DNA of 36,686 nt from SMWC01 sp964466315 (GCA_964466315.1 CAYXNS010000026.1:1-36686), one strand, 5' to 3'; positions 1 to 8,926 are shown, counted from the stretch's first letter. The notes: generated by a model not told the origin, from the sequence alone. Made by a program: numbers and translations.

Positions 1-2
1 GT

Positions 3-737
3 ATGCGGCCGCTGCTCGTGCGCGATGGCGACTACTTTATTTCCCATCGGGATCGAATGGGGCAGGCTCACCGTGCCGAGGCCGACCTATTCGTCTCTAT
101 CCACGCCGATGCTTTCAGCGACAGCCGAGCGAGCGGCGCCACGGTGTACGTGCTGTCGCAAAAGGGTGCTTCGGATGAGGCATCGAGGCGGTTGGCGGAG
201 CGAGAGAATGCATCGGACCTGCTCGGCGGGGTTTCTTTAAGCGATAAGGATGACTTGTTGGCGGGCGTGTTACTGGATCTGTCGCAGAGTGCGGCCATCA
301 GCGCAAGTTCAACGGCGGGTGCCTATGTGATCGGGCAGTTGCGGCGTATCACGCGCGTACGGAAATCCGAGGTTCAGCAAGCGCCGTTCCTCGTGCTGAA
401 AGCTCCCGATATTCCCTCGCTCCTGATCGAAACTGCCTATATCTCCAATCCGTCGGAAGAGCGTGCTTTGAACGATGGACGCTTTCAAACCGATCTCGCG
501 CGCGCAATTCGCGACGGGGTTGTCGATTACTTCAGGGCCAACCCGCCACCTGGCAGCTATGTTGCGCTGCATCCACCGCCCGTGCGCCAGAGCCCCGTAC
601 GCCACGTGATCAGCCGTGGCGAGACGCTGTCGGAGATCGCCGAGCATTATCGCGTGCGACTCGCCGCACTGAAGCGTTATAACCAGATCACGGGGGACGT
701 GATTCACATCGGTCAGATCCTCACGATCCCGATCTAA
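3..737 (+). CDS. amiB: N-acetylmuramoyl-L-alanine amidase with C-terminal LysM (5' end cut by window)
   Basis: Zinc amidase (Amidase_3 family) that cuts the amide bond between N-acetylmuramic acid and the stem peptide during daughter-cell separation; it acts in the periplasm. Seen: the zinc-ligand segment VSIHADAF, the catalytic-Glu segment LLIETAYISNPSEE, then a Pro-rich linker and a C-terminal LysM (HVISRGETLSEIAEHYRV to IGQILTIPI) for glycan binding. The frame is open to the window edge, so the signal peptide, AMIN domain and first zinc ligands lie upstream and the Met at base 3 is internal. The mutL start follows 26 bases after the stop, which is the usual amiB-mutL order in Gammaproteobacteria. 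AmiC-type naming is equally possible from this fragment. Confidence 0.92.
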   Translation: MRPLLVRDGDYFISHRDRMGQAHRAEADLFVSIHADAFSDSRASGATVYVLSQKGASDEASRRLAERENASDLLGGVSLSDKDDLLAGVLLDLSQSAAISASSTAGAYVIGQLRRITRVRKSEVQQAPFLVLKAPDIPSLLIETAYISNPSEERALNDGRFQTDLARAIRDGVVDYFRANPPPGSYVALHPPPVRQSPVRHVISRGETLSEIAEHYRVRLAALKRYNQITGDVIHIGQILTIPI

Positions 738-763
738 CAAGAGGGCCGGAAAGAAGGGGCCCA

Positions 764-2575
764 TTGTTTTTGAAGCGACGCCTTCGTCACGATTCTTCTA
801 CAATACCAGTTGTGACCATCCGGCTCCTGCCTCCACAACTCATCGATCAGATCGCCGCGGGCGAGGTCATTGAACGTCCCGCATCGGCGCTCAAAGAACT
901 CGTTGAGAACAGTCTCGACGCCGGCGCTAGACGCGTCGATATCGATATTAAAGCGGGCGGTACGCGCCTCATTCGAATTCGCGACGACGGCGTAGGTATC
1001 GTGAGGGACGAACTTCCGCTCGCGCTTTCGCGCCATGCGACGAGCAAGATCGCGAGCCTCGAGGGGCTCGAGAGTGTTGCGACGCTGGGATTCCGAGGCG
1101 AGGCCCTGCCCAGTATCGCGTCGGTTGCACACCTGAAATTGACATCGCGAGCGCAGGGCGAGGAATCGGGTTGGTCGGTCGAGTGCAACGGTGGGAAGCT
1201 TGGCGAACCGCGACCGGCCCCTCATCCGCCCGGGACGACGCTCGAAGTTCGGGATCTTTTCTTCAATACACCGGCGCGCCGAAAGTTTCTGCGTACGGAG
1301 CGTACTGAGTTCTCCCATATCGATACCGTGGTGCGAGGTTTGTCCCTCGCGCGTTTCGATGTGGCCTGGCAACTCAAGCACAATCAGCGAGCGAACTATG
1401 CGTTGCCGCAAGCGGAAAGCCGGGAGGAATTCGAAGCGCGCCTGAGCCAGGTCTGCGGTGAAGAGTTCCTCGCGCATGCGCGCTATTTCGAACGCGACAC
1501 CGAGGGGGCACGCCTGTTCGGCTGGTTGGCCGACCCCACGTTCTCTCGAAGTCAGGCCGACATGCAATATACCTATGTGAACGGTCGCGTGGTCCGTGAC
1601 AAGGTGTTACGTCACGCCATACGCATGGGTTATCAGGATGTACTCTTTCAATCCAGGCAGCCTGCTTATGTGGTTTTTCTGGAGCTCGATCCCCGGCGGG
1701 TCGACGTCAATGCGCATCCCGCGAAAATGGAGATTCGTTTCAGAGATTCGCGTCTGGTTCATGACTTCGTGTTTCGCACCGTCGAGGCCGTGCTGGCGAG
1801 TACGCTCGAGTCCGGTGAGCGCGACACAGATCGCCCACCGGCAGAAGTTGCGCTGAGTCAGACGCGGAACTTCACCAGGCAGCAGCCACTCGGCTTCAGC
1901 GGACGAAGCAATGCCGCGGCGGTGCGCGAGCGTCAGCCGCTCTACGAAGCCCTGCATTCCTGCCCTGATGCTGAGCCGCTCGAGCAGGAATTGCCGCCAC
2001 TCGGCTTCGCGCTCGCGCAGCTAGGTGGAATCTATTTGCTCGCGGAGAACAGTGAAGGCTTGATCATCGTCGATATGCACGCAGCCCATGAGCGCATTAC
2101 TTATGAGCATCTCAAGCTGTCGTTCGGCGAAGACAAGCTAAGGGGTCAGCCGTTGCTCGTGCCGATCTCGCTCAAGGTGTCGGCACGCGAGGCCGAGGTA
2201 GTAGAGATCCATGCCGTAGAACTAGCCCGGCTGGGGTTTGCCGCCGTGCGCCGGGGACCTGAAGAGATTCAGATTACCGCTGTGCCGTTGATACTGCAGC
2301 ATGCTGAAATCGAGCCGCTCGTGCGGGACGTGCTCAGCGATCTACTCGCGGCGTCGGGCGGCGGTCGAGTCGAAGGCGCCGTGAACGAGTTGTTGGCGAC
2401 GATGGCCTGTCACAGCGCTATCCGGGCGAATCGGCAACTCACTCTCGATGAGATGAACGCGCTGCTGCGGGGGATGGAGCAGACGAAAAGAAGTGCTCAG
2501 TGTAACCACGGTCGCCCGACCTGGACGCGGATCACCACGGCGGAACTCGATCAGCTTTTTCACCGTGGGCAGTAA
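764..2575 (+). CDS. mutL: DNA mismatch repair protein MutL
   Basis: Matchmaker of methyl-independent or MutH-dependent mismatch repair; couples MutS to the downstream nuclease and helicase. The N-terminal GHKL ATPase shows QIAAGEVIERPAS, ENSLDAGA, DDGVGI and GFRGEALPSIASV. The C-terminal dimerisation domain carries DMHAAHERITYE (about residues 437-448), ACHSAIRAN and QCNHGRPTW, the three blocks that form the metal-dependent nicking site in MutL proteins with endonuclease activity; the second residue of the usual DQHA block is Met. Two starts are possible: TTG at 764 has AAGAAGGGG just upstream, whereas GTG at 812 begins exactly where family homology starts (TIRLLPPQLIDQIAAGEV). I list the longer form. 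The stop abuts the miaA start with no gap, implying translational coupling. Confidence 0.96.
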   Translation: MFLKRRLRHDSSTIPVVTIRLLPPQLIDQIAAGEVIERPASALKELVENSLDAGARRVDIDIKAGGTRLIRIRDDGVGIVRDELPLALSRHATSKIASLEGLESVATLGFRGEALPSIASVAHLKLTSRAQGEESGWSVECNGGKLGEPRPAPHPPGTTLEVRDLFFNTPARRKFLRTERTEFSHIDTVVRGLSLARFDVAWQLKHNQRANYALPQAESREEFEARLSQVCGEEFLAHARYFERDTEGARLFGWLADPTFSRSQADMQYTYVNGRVVRDKVLRHAIRMGYQDVLFQSRQPAYVVFLELDPRRVDVNAHPAKMEIRFRDSRLVHDFVFRTVEAVLASTLESGERDTDRPPAEVALSQTRNFTRQQPLGFSGRSNAAAVRERQPLYEALHSCPDAEPLEQELPPLGFALAQLGGIYLLAENSEGLIIVDMHAAHERITYEHLKLSFGEDKLRGQPLLVPISLKVSAREAEVVEIHAVELARLGFAAVRRGPEEIQITAVPLILQHAEIEPLVRDVLSDLLAASGGGRVEGAVNELLATMACHSAIRANRQLTLDEMNALLRGMEQTKRSAQCNHGRPTWTRITTAELDQLFHRGQ

Positions 2576-3520
2576 GTGAGTTCGCGCGGTGAGCCAGCCG
2601 CGACACGGTGCGTCTGCCTGACGGGCCCTACCGCCTGCGGTAAGACTGATCTCGCACTCGAACTCGCGGGACGGATTCCGCTCGAGATCGTCAGCATGGA
2701 TTCCGCGCTCGTCTACCGCGATATGGACATCGGCACGGCAAAGCCTTCTGCTGCGATCCGGGCCAGCGTGCCTCACCACCTCATTAATATCGTTGACGCG
2801 TCGGATACCTACTCCGCCGGACGCTTCGTCCGCGATGCGAGCCTGGCCGTCAAAGATATCGCTGCGCGTGGCCGTTTGCCGCTACTCGTCGGTGGCACCC
2901 ATTTATATCTACGCGCGCTTCGCGACGGGCTGGCAGATCTGCCGCAGGCCGATCCGTCGATACGTGAGCGCCTCGACGAGGAAGCTGCGAACGATGGTTG
3001 GCCGGCGCTGCATGCGCGTCTCGCCGAGGTCGATCCGGAAGCCGCTCTGCGGATATCGCCGAGAGATGGGCAACGGATCCAGCGCGCGCTGGAGGTTTAC
3101 GAGTTGACGGGCGAGGCGCTCAGTGTTCAGCAGTGCCGCGCGTCAGCCGAATGTCGCCCCGAGGTCAGTACTCTCGCGCTTCTGCCTGAAGATCGCGGTA
3201 CGCTTGCGGAACGGATCGAGCAGCGCTTCGACGCAATGGTAGAGGCGGGATTCGTCGAGGAAGTCTCTAAGCTCAAGGTTCGCGGGGATCTGACCGCAGC
3301 GACACCCGCAATGCGTGCCGTCGGCTACCGCCAGATCTGGGCCTATCTCGAGGGCGAATGTGACTGGCAGGCCGCGCGAGAACTGGCACTTACTGCGACG
3401 CGCCAGCTCGCGAAGCGTCAGCTCACATCGCTGAGATCGGATGCAGAAGCCGAGTATTTCTCGACCGCCAGCCCGGGCCTCGACCGGACGCTCCTCGACC
3501 GCGTCCGCTCGGAGCTCTGA
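2576..3520 (+). CDS. miaA: tRNA dimethylallyltransferase MiaA
   Basis: Transfers a dimethylallyl group to N6 of A37 in tRNAs that read UNN codons, the first step to ms2i6A. Seen: P-loop GPTACGKT at residues 17-24, the family segment SMDSALVYRDMDIGTAKPS, VPHHLINIVDASDTYSAGRF, and LLVGGTHLYLRAL; length 314 aa is normal. The GTG start at 2576 directly follows the mutL stop, so the genes are probably translationally coupled. Position between mutL and hfq matches the conserved gammaproteobacterial superoperon. A separate promoter for hfq seems to lie after this gene. Confidence 0.96.
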   Translation: MSSRGEPAATRCVCLTGPTACGKTDLALELAGRIPLEIVSMDSALVYRDMDIGTAKPSAAIRASVPHHLINIVDASDTYSAGRFVRDASLAVKDIAARGRLPLLVGGTHLYLRALRDGLADLPQADPSIRERLDEEAANDGWPALHARLAEVDPEAALRISPRDGQRIQRALEVYELTGEALSVQQCRASAECRPEVSTLALLPEDRGTLAERIEQRFDAMVEAGFVEEVSKLKVRGDLTAATPAMRAVGYRQIWAYLEGECDWQAARELALTATRQLAKRQLTSLRSDAEAEYFSTASPGLDRTLLDRVRSEL

Positions 3521-3604
3521 GCCCGGTAGTTACCTATCGCGGCTAGCATTCGGCGTCTTGGTGCCGGTTATGGGCTCGTAACTCGAACGAATATCGATTC
3601 AGGC

Positions 3605-3631
3605 CTTGAAATCCGGGGTCTGTGCTACTAT
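3605..3631 (+). promoter_or_regulatory. Putative hfq promoter (extended -10)
   Basis: The 232-base miaA-hfq gap contains TGCTACTAT at 3623-3631, an extended -10 of the TGnTATAAT type, and CTTGAAA at 3605-3611 upstream. The 14-base spacer between TTGAAA and TACTAT is too short for a normal sigma70 pair, so the extended -10 probably dominates; CTTGAAA also resembles a heat-shock sigma -35, but no matching -10 was seen. Transcription would start near 3638, giving a leader of roughly 115 bases. The rest of the gap shows nothing recognisable. Confidence 0.4.
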
Positions 3632-3752
3632 TTCAGGCGTGTGGGATGACACTTTTAGTGAATAGCGGAGTTTGGGCTTTTATTCAGCCGCAGCGCGTGC
3701 GGGAAGTAACTTCGGCCCTTATCTCGAAAAACCGAAAAATAAGGAGATATCC

Positions 3753-3992
3753 ATGGCCAAAGGGCAGTCATTGCAAGACCCGTTCCTGAATGCACTGCGT
3801 AAGGAGAAGGTCCCAGTCTCAATCTATCTGGTTAACGGCATCAAATTGCAGGGGCAGATCGACTCCTTCGATCAATTCGTCGTGCTGCTCCGCAACAGTG
3901 TCAGCCAGATGGTCTATAAGCATGCTATCTCGACCGTGGTGCCGTCGCGGAACGTGCAACTGACGATGGACGATGAGGACGTCGAGGAATAA
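3753..3992 (+). CDS. hfq: RNA chaperone Hfq
   Basis: Hexameric Sm-like RNA chaperone that pairs small RNAs with mRNAs. The 79-aa product shows the Sm1 core (QDPFLNALRKEKVPVSIYL, NGIKLQGQIDSFDQF) and the Sm2 motif YKHAISTVVPSR. Start is fixed by a strong AAGGAG at 3741-3746 six bases before ATG 3753; an in-frame opening further upstream lacks such a site. The C-terminal tail after the Sm core is very short and acidic (DDEDVEE), unlike the long tail of Escherichia coli Hfq (102 aa), but similar to many other gammaproteobacterial forms. hflX follows after 26 bases. Confidence 0.98.
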   Translation: MAKGQSLQDPFLNALRKEKVPVSIYLVNGIKLQGQIDSFDQFVVLLRNSVSQMVYKHAISTVVPSRNVQLTMDDEDVEE

Positions 3993-4018
3993 TCGCCCAC
4001 GCGGGCAGGGAGCCCGGA

Positions 4019-5311
4019 GTGCTTGACCGACCAGGAAGCGGTGAACGCGCGCTTCTCCTTCATATCGGCCTGAAGAGGCCATGTGACGAAGACGAAATCC
4101 AGGAATTCAGAGCGCTGGCCCTGTCGGCCGGCGCTGACATTGTGGACGAGGTGAAAGCGCGACGCGCTCGGCCCGCGCCACGGCTCTATATCGGCCAAGG
4201 CAAGGCGGAGGAACTGCGCGAGCGGGTCGAAGCGAGCGGCGCCGAACTCGTCCTGGTAAACCAGCCGCTAAGTCCGAGCCAGGAGCGCAATCTCGAAATA
4301 CTGCTCAAGACGCGGGTCCTCGACCGGAATGGTTTGATCCTCGATATCTTCGCGCAGCGAGCGGCGACGTTCGAAGGTAAGATCCAGGTCGAACTCGCGC
4401 AGCTCGAACACCTGTCGACGCGACTCGTGCGAGGCTGGAGTCACCTGGAACGCCAGAAAGGCGGCATCGGTTTGCGGGGACCGGGTGAAACACAGCTCGA
4501 ATCCGATCGCCGCCTCGTCAATCAGCGCATCCGACATCTGAAGGTACGCCTGGGCCGGATCGAGAAACAGCGCGAAATGGGTCGTCGCGAGCGGCACCGT
4601 GCTCAGGTCGCGACAGTCGCGCTCGTCGGCTATACGAATGCCGGCAAGACGAGCCTGTTCAATGCTTTGAGCGGCGCGAACGCCGACGCTCGTAATTTAC
4701 TGTTCGCGACCCTGGATCCGACGATCAGGCGCCTGAGCTCCGACGGCGAGAACGAGATCCTGCTCGTCGACACGGTGGGCTTTGTCCGGGATCTGCCGCA
4801 TGAACTCGTGGCCGCGTTTCGAGCGACGCTTACCGAGACGCGTGAGGCGAGCCTGCTCCTGCACGTGATCGACGCGAGCGATCCGCATCACGCAGACCGG
4901 CGGCGGCAGGTGGAACTCGTCCTGGAAAGCATCGATGCGGCATCCGTACCCTGCATCCAGGTGTACAATAAGACCGATAAAGTGCGCAATACGACAGTGC
5001 GGCCACTGAATGGCTCCGGCAGCGCGAAGGTCTGGGTTTCGGCGGAGACGCGAGAAGGGCTGATCGAGCTGACGGAAGCGATTCGGAACCAGTGTCTGGG
5101 CCCACCCATCACTGGCCGCCTGAAGCTTGGGCCGGATCAGAGTCGGCTGCGCGCGAAACTGTTCGACCTGCGGGCCGTACGCGCGGAGCGAGCCCGGGAG
5201 TCTGGCGGCTGGATCCTGGAGGTAGAGCTCACGACGAACCGGTGGAAAGAGCTTTGCATACGGGAAGGAGTATCCGATGATAGCTTTCAACAGGAAGTGC
5301 GAGTGCAATGA
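4019..5311 (+). CDS. hflX: Ribosome-splitting GTPase HflX
   Basis: GTPase that binds and splits stalled 70S ribosomes, notably under heat stress. Seen: the N-terminal HflX domain with a helical segment (KGGIGLRGPGETQLESDRR, about residues 147-165), then a G domain with G1 GYTNAGKT (204-211), G3 DTVG (251-254) and G4 NKTD (317-320). Length 430 aa is typical. The start is GTG at 4019, with AGGGAG about seven bases upstream. Its last four bases, ATGA at 5308-5311, also contain the hflK start, so the two genes overlap and are probably translationally coupled. Confidence 0.96.
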   Translation: MLDRPGSGERALLLHIGLKRPCDEDEIQEFRALALSAGADIVDEVKARRARPAPRLYIGQGKAEELRERVEASGAELVLVNQPLSPSQERNLEILLKTRVLDRNGLILDIFAQRAATFEGKIQVELAQLEHLSTRLVRGWSHLERQKGGIGLRGPGETQLESDRRLVNQRIRHLKVRLGRIEKQREMGRRERHRAQVATVALVGYTNAGKTSLFNALSGANADARNLLFATLDPTIRRLSSDGENEILLVDTVGFVRDLPHELVAAFRATLTETREASLLLHVIDASDPHHADRRRQVELVLESIDAASVPCIQVYNKTDKVRNTTVRPLNGSGSAKVWVSAETREGLIELTEAIRNQCLGPPITGRLKLGPDQSRLRAKLFDLRAVRAERARESGGWILEVELTTNRWKELCIREGVSDDSFQQEVRVQ

Positions 5312-6450
5312 GCTGGAATGACCCTGACGACAAAGACAACCCGTGGCGATCCGCAGGCGAGCGAGGCGCGGCTGACTTGGACGCGATCGTAAAAGATCTG
5401 CAGCGCAAGTTATCGGGGCTCCTGGGTGGCCGCCGTGGTGGCGGCGGCAACGGCGCGTCCGGTGGTGGCGGCGGTTCCGGCCGGCGCAACGTGAGCCGTG
5501 GCCTGATCAGTGGCGCGCTCATGCTGCTGGTCACAGCATGGGGATTCACGGGGTTCTACCAGGTGAACGACGCCGAGCGTGGCATGGTGCTGCGGTTCGG
5601 CGCTTTTCAAACGATTACGCAACCGGGTCTCAGGTGGCACATCCCGTGGCCGATAGAGGCGGCCGAGAAGATCAATACCAATGTGACCGAGCGCTTCCCG
5701 TACCAGGGCAGCATGCTGACGAGGGACGAGAATATCGTGTTGGTCGACCTCGTGGTCCAATTCCGCCGGACCGACCCGGAGGCGTATCTGTTCAATATGC
5801 GATCGCCCGAAGGCACGCTCGGAAATATCACCGGCAGCGCGATCCGCGAGGTCATCGGTAAGAACGAGCTGGACTTTATCCTGACCGAGGGCCGGGCGGA
5901 AGTGGCGGCCCAGGCGCAGGCCCTGATTCAGAGTACGGCGGATGCTTACGGCACCGGGTTGACGATCTATGAAGTCAACCTGCAGGAAGCCAACTTCCCC
6001 GGAGATGTGGAGGCCAGTGTGCAGGATGCGATCAAGGCCCGCGAAGACAAGGAGCGCATGAGTTTCGAGGCTGAGGCCTACGCGAACGACATCGTGCCGA
6101 ACGCACGCGGTGCGGCCGCTCGCCAGCTTCAGGATGCGGAAGGGTATCGGGCGCGAGTCATCGCAGACGCAGAAGGTGAAGCCAGTCGTTTTACGCAGAT
6201 CCTGTTCGAGTACGAGAGGGCGCCGAATGTCACTCGGCAGCGTATCTATCTAGAGACGCTGGAAGAGATCTTGGCGAATTCGACCAAAGTGCTGCTGGAT
6301 GCGGAAGGTGGCGGCAACTTGATCTATCTGCCGCTTGATCGGCTCATGGAGCGCCGGGAGGAGCCGCAATCCAGCCTGCTGGCACCCGCTCCCACAGTCA
6401 GTGACAGCTCGAGTTCTACTGCCCAACTGCGGGCACGTGACATTCGCTAG
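5308..6450 (+). CDS. hflK: FtsH protease modulator HflK (SPFH/Band 7)
   Basis: Inner-membrane SPFH protein that with HflC forms a large periplasmic cage around FtsH and tunes its access to membrane substrates. Seen: a cytoplasmic N-terminus with a Gly-rich stretch (about residues 40-57), one transmembrane helix (about 65-84), then the Band 7 domain starting FYQVNDAERGMVLRFG. An Ala/Glu-rich helical region follows at about 240-300 and a Ser-rich tail ends the protein. Length 380 aa is normal. It overlaps hflX by four bases and is followed 16 bases later by hflC, its obligate partner. Confidence 0.96.
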   Translation: MSWNDPDDKDNPWRSAGERGAADLDAIVKDLQRKLSGLLGGRRGGGGNGASGGGGGSGRRNVSRGLISGALMLLVTAWGFTGFYQVNDAERGMVLRFGAFQTITQPGLRWHIPWPIEAAEKINTNVTERFPYQGSMLTRDENIVLVDLVVQFRRTDPEAYLFNMRSPEGTLGNITGSAIREVIGKNELDFILTEGRAEVAAQAQALIQSTADAYGTGLTIYEVNLQEANFPGDVEASVQDAIKAREDKERMSFEAEAYANDIVPNARGAAARQLQDAEGYRARVIADAEGEASRFTQILFEYERAPNVTRQRIYLETLEEILANSTKVLLDAEGGGNLIYLPLDRLMERREEPQSSLLAPAPTVSDSSSSTAQLRARDIR

Positions 6451-6466
6451 TGTGGAGTGAGGTGAT

Positions 6467-7342
6467 ATGAGCGCGCGATTCAATCTGTTGTTGGTGCTGG
6501 CGGTTCTTGGCGTGCTTTTCGGCCGGATGGCGGTTTTTACGGTGGACGAGCGCGAACACGCAGTCAAGTTCCGCTTCGGCGAGATCGTCAAGTCCGACTA
6601 CGAGTCGGGATTGCACTTCAAGATTCCAATCGTTAACAACATTATCAAGTATCCGGATCTCATTCTGACTTATGGCGAATCCCAGGAACGGTTTCTGACG
6701 GGCGAGAAAAAGAACCTGATCGTTGACTACTTCATCACCTGGCGTATTACGGATCCCGGCCAATACTATCGCTCTGCCAGGGGCGATGAGTTGTTCGCCC
6801 AACAGCGACTCTCCGCGATCATCCGCGAAGGTATCAAAGCGGAATTCTCCCGCCGGACGGTAGTAGAGGTCGTGTCCGCCGAGCGCAGCGAGATCATGGC
6901 GCAAATGCTCGTACAAGCGAAGCAGAGGGCGCCTGAACTGGGTCTCGAGGTCGTCGACGTCCGCGTCATGCGTATCGAGTTATCCGACGAGGTCAGCGAT
7001 TCTGTTTACGCGCGTATGCAGCAGGAGCGTGGTCGTGTGGCGGCGCAACTCCGGGCCGAGGGCTCGGAAGATGCCGAGCGAATTCGTGCGGATGCCGACC
7101 GCCAGCGCACGATCATTTTGGCGGAAGCGTATCGAGATGCTGAAGTCATGAGGGGCGAAGGTGATGCGCGGGCGGCTGAGACCTACGCCGACGCCTATGG
7201 CCAGAACGAGGAGTTCTACGCTTTTTATCGGAGCATGCAGGCTTACCGCGCATCCATCGGTCGCGAGCATGACGTGCTGGTATTGAGCCCCGATAGCGAT
7301 TTCTTCCGGTTTTTGCAGGAGCAGTCCGGCGCGACGCCGTAA
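6467..7342 (+). CDS. hflC: FtsH protease modulator HflC (SPFH/Band 7)
   Basis: Second subunit of the HflKC cage around FtsH. Seen: an N-terminal signal-anchor helix (LLLVLAVLGVLFG), then a Band 7 domain beginning VDEREHAVKFRFGEIV, and family segments such as GLHFKIPIVNNI and VDYFITWRITDPGQYY. The C-terminal part has the helical region ERIRADADRQRTIILAEAYR typical of HflC. Length 291 aa is usual. A GAGTGAGGTGAT stretch just before ATG 6467 serves as ribosome-binding site. It shares the operon with hflX and hflK. Confidence 0.96.
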   Translation: MSARFNLLLVLAVLGVLFGRMAVFTVDEREHAVKFRFGEIVKSDYESGLHFKIPIVNNIIKYPDLILTYGESQERFLTGEKKNLIVDYFITWRITDPGQYYRSARGDELFAQQRLSAIIREGIKAEFSRRTVVEVVSAERSEIMAQMLVQAKQRAPELGLEVVDVRVMRIELSDEVSDSVYARMQQERGRVAAQLRAEGSEDAERIRADADRQRTIILAEAYRDAEVMRGEGDARAAETYADAYGQNEEFYAFYRSMQAYRASIGREHDVLVLSPDSDFFRFLQEQSGATP

Positions 7343-7387
7343 ATACTGAATTCCCGCATCCCGAAACGGAGACAGGAGGCTAGGACT

Positions 7388-7579
7388 TTGGCCTGGGCAG
7401 ATTTTTTTGCGGGCCTCGCTTTCTACCTGATCATCGAAGGCCTGTTGCCGTTTGCTAATCCCCGGGGATGGCGCCAAGGGCTCTCGATTCTCGGCCAACT
7501 CAAAGACGGTCAGTTGCGAAGCTGCGGTCTCGGGCTCGTGATCGCAGGTCTGGGTTTGTTGTATTTAGTGCGAGGCTGA
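7388..7579 (+). CDS. DUF2065 family small membrane protein (YjeT-like)
   Basis: A 63-aa protein with two predicted membrane helices (about residues 5-22 and 45-61) separated by a short polar loop around NPRGWRQ. Its position between hflC and purA and the sequence fit the DUF2065/YjeT family; its function is not established, though location suggests an association with the HflKC-FtsH system. The start is TTG at 7388, supported by a strong AGGAGG at 7374-7379 eight bases upstream. The stop lies two bases before the purA start, so translation of the two is probably linked. Confidence 0.88.
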   Translation: MAWADFFAGLAFYLIIEGLLPFANPRGWRQGLSILGQLKDGQLRSCGLGLVIAGLGLLYLVRG

Positions 7580-7581
7580 GT

Positions 7582-8880
7582 TTGAGCAAGAACGTTGTTG
7601 TTATCGGCACCCAATGGGGTGACGAGGGTAAGGGGACGATCGTCGACCTTCTTGCCGAGCGCGCGCACGCCGTTGTCCGATTCCAGGGCGGCCACAATGC
7701 GGGTCATACGCTCGTTATCGATGGCGAGAAAACGGTACTTCACTTAATTCCTTCAGGAATTCTTCGCGAAGGCGTTACCTGTCTTATCGGTAACGGTGTC
7801 GTCGTGTCGCTGCCCGCGCTGATTGAGGAAATGGATGACTTGCTCGCCCGCGATGTTCCCGTGGCCGCGCGCTTGAAGCTCTCGCCGGCATGCCCGGTGA
7901 TACTTTCGTCGCATGCGGCGCTCGACAATGCGCGGGAGAAGGCGAGAGGGCAGCAGGCGATCGGGACAACTGGCCGCGGTATCGGGCCGGCGTACGAGGA
8001 CAAGGTCGCGCGTCGCGCGATTCGCGTCGCGGATCTCTTCGAACCGACGACACTCGAAGAACGGCTCGGGACGTTGCTCGAACTGCATAATTTCCTGTTG
8101 CAACGCTTCTACGATGCGGATTTCGTCGATCCCGGCCGGGAACTCGAACGGCTACTATCACTCGCCGAGCGCGTTAAGCCTCTAGTCGCCGACGTAACGG
8201 AATTACTGCATAACATGCAGGCTGCCGGCAACAACATACTGTTCGAAGGGGCTCAAGGTGCGATGCTCGACATCGATCTCGGTACCTATCCCTTTGTGAC
8301 TTCATCGAATACCACGGTCGGCGGTGCGTCGACGGGAACCGGTATGGGTCCGGCGCCCGTGGATTATGTGCTCGGGATCGTCAAAGCCTATACGACTCGA
8401 GTCGGCGCGGGCCCGTTTCCCACGGAGTTGTTCGACGATATGGGCCGGCATCTTGCGCAGATCGGCGCAGAGTTCGGCGCGACGACGGGACGTCCACGAC
8501 GCTGTGGCTGGTTCGATGCCGTCTCCCTGAGGCGTGCCGTATTCACCAATTCCTTGACCGGCCTATGCGTCACGAAGCTGGATGTCCTGGATGGACTGGA
8601 CGAGATAAAAATCTGTGTCGGGTATCGGCTCGATGGCGAGTTGATCGGCACTCCACCGTTATTGATGGACCGCTACGGTGAGTGCGAGCCGGTCTACGAG
8701 ACCATGCCTGGCTGGCAGATAGCTACGTCCGGCGTTACGGCGTACGCAGACTTGCCCGAACAAGCTCAGGCCTATCTGACGCGGATAGAAGAGATTCTCG
8801 CCACGCCCGTCGATCTCGTGTCTACCGGGCCGGGGCGTGAGGCGGTCATCGTTCGCCGCCACCCCTTCGACTCGCCCTGA
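7582..8880 (+). CDS. purA: Adenylosuccinate synthetase
   Basis: Joins IMP and aspartate with GTP hydrolysis to make adenylosuccinate, the first committed AMP step; cytosolic homodimer. Seen: N-terminal GTQWGDEGKG loop, GGHNAGHT, IGTTGRGIGPAYEDK, TSSNTTVGG, and ATTGRPRRCGW near the substrate site. The start was placed at TTG 7582, which gives MSKNVVVIGTQWGDEGKG and a 432-aa product, equal to the Escherichia coli length; the frame is open further upstream but that would overlap the DUF2065 gene without homology. GCGAGG at 7570-7575 can act as the ribosome-binding site. It closes the conserved operon. Confidence 0.97.
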   Translation: MSKNVVVIGTQWGDEGKGTIVDLLAERAHAVVRFQGGHNAGHTLVIDGEKTVLHLIPSGILREGVTCLIGNGVVVSLPALIEEMDDLLARDVPVAARLKLSPACPVILSSHAALDNAREKARGQQAIGTTGRGIGPAYEDKVARRAIRVADLFEPTTLEERLGTLLELHNFLLQRFYDADFVDPGRELERLLSLAERVKPLVADVTELLHNMQAAGNNILFEGAQGAMLDIDLGTYPFVTSSNTTVGGASTGTGMGPAPVDYVLGIVKAYTTRVGAGPFPTELFDDMGRHLAQIGAEFGATTGRPRRCGWFDAVSLRRAVFTNSLTGLCVTKLDVLDGLDEIKICVGYRLDGELIGTPPLLMDRYGECEPVYETMPGWQIATSGVTAYADLPEQAQAYLTRIEEILATPVDLVSTGPGREAVIVRRHPFDSP

Positions 8881-8926
8881 GCGCCCCCCGTGCGAATGAT
8901 CACCTTCGGTGGCTAGTGATCCACGT

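Noticed and set aside
734..1567. Long open frame on the - strand opposite mutL
   Set aside because: No recognisable family sequence; it mirrors the mutL codons in GC-rich DNA and mutL is certain on the other strand.
3672..3752. Longer start for hfq
   Set aside because: Adds 27 residues not found in Hfq and ignores the strong AAGGAG before ATG 3753.
7468..7581. Longer start for purA
   Set aside because: Would overlap the DUF2065 gene and precede the conserved GTQWGDEGKG start of the family by over 40 residues.
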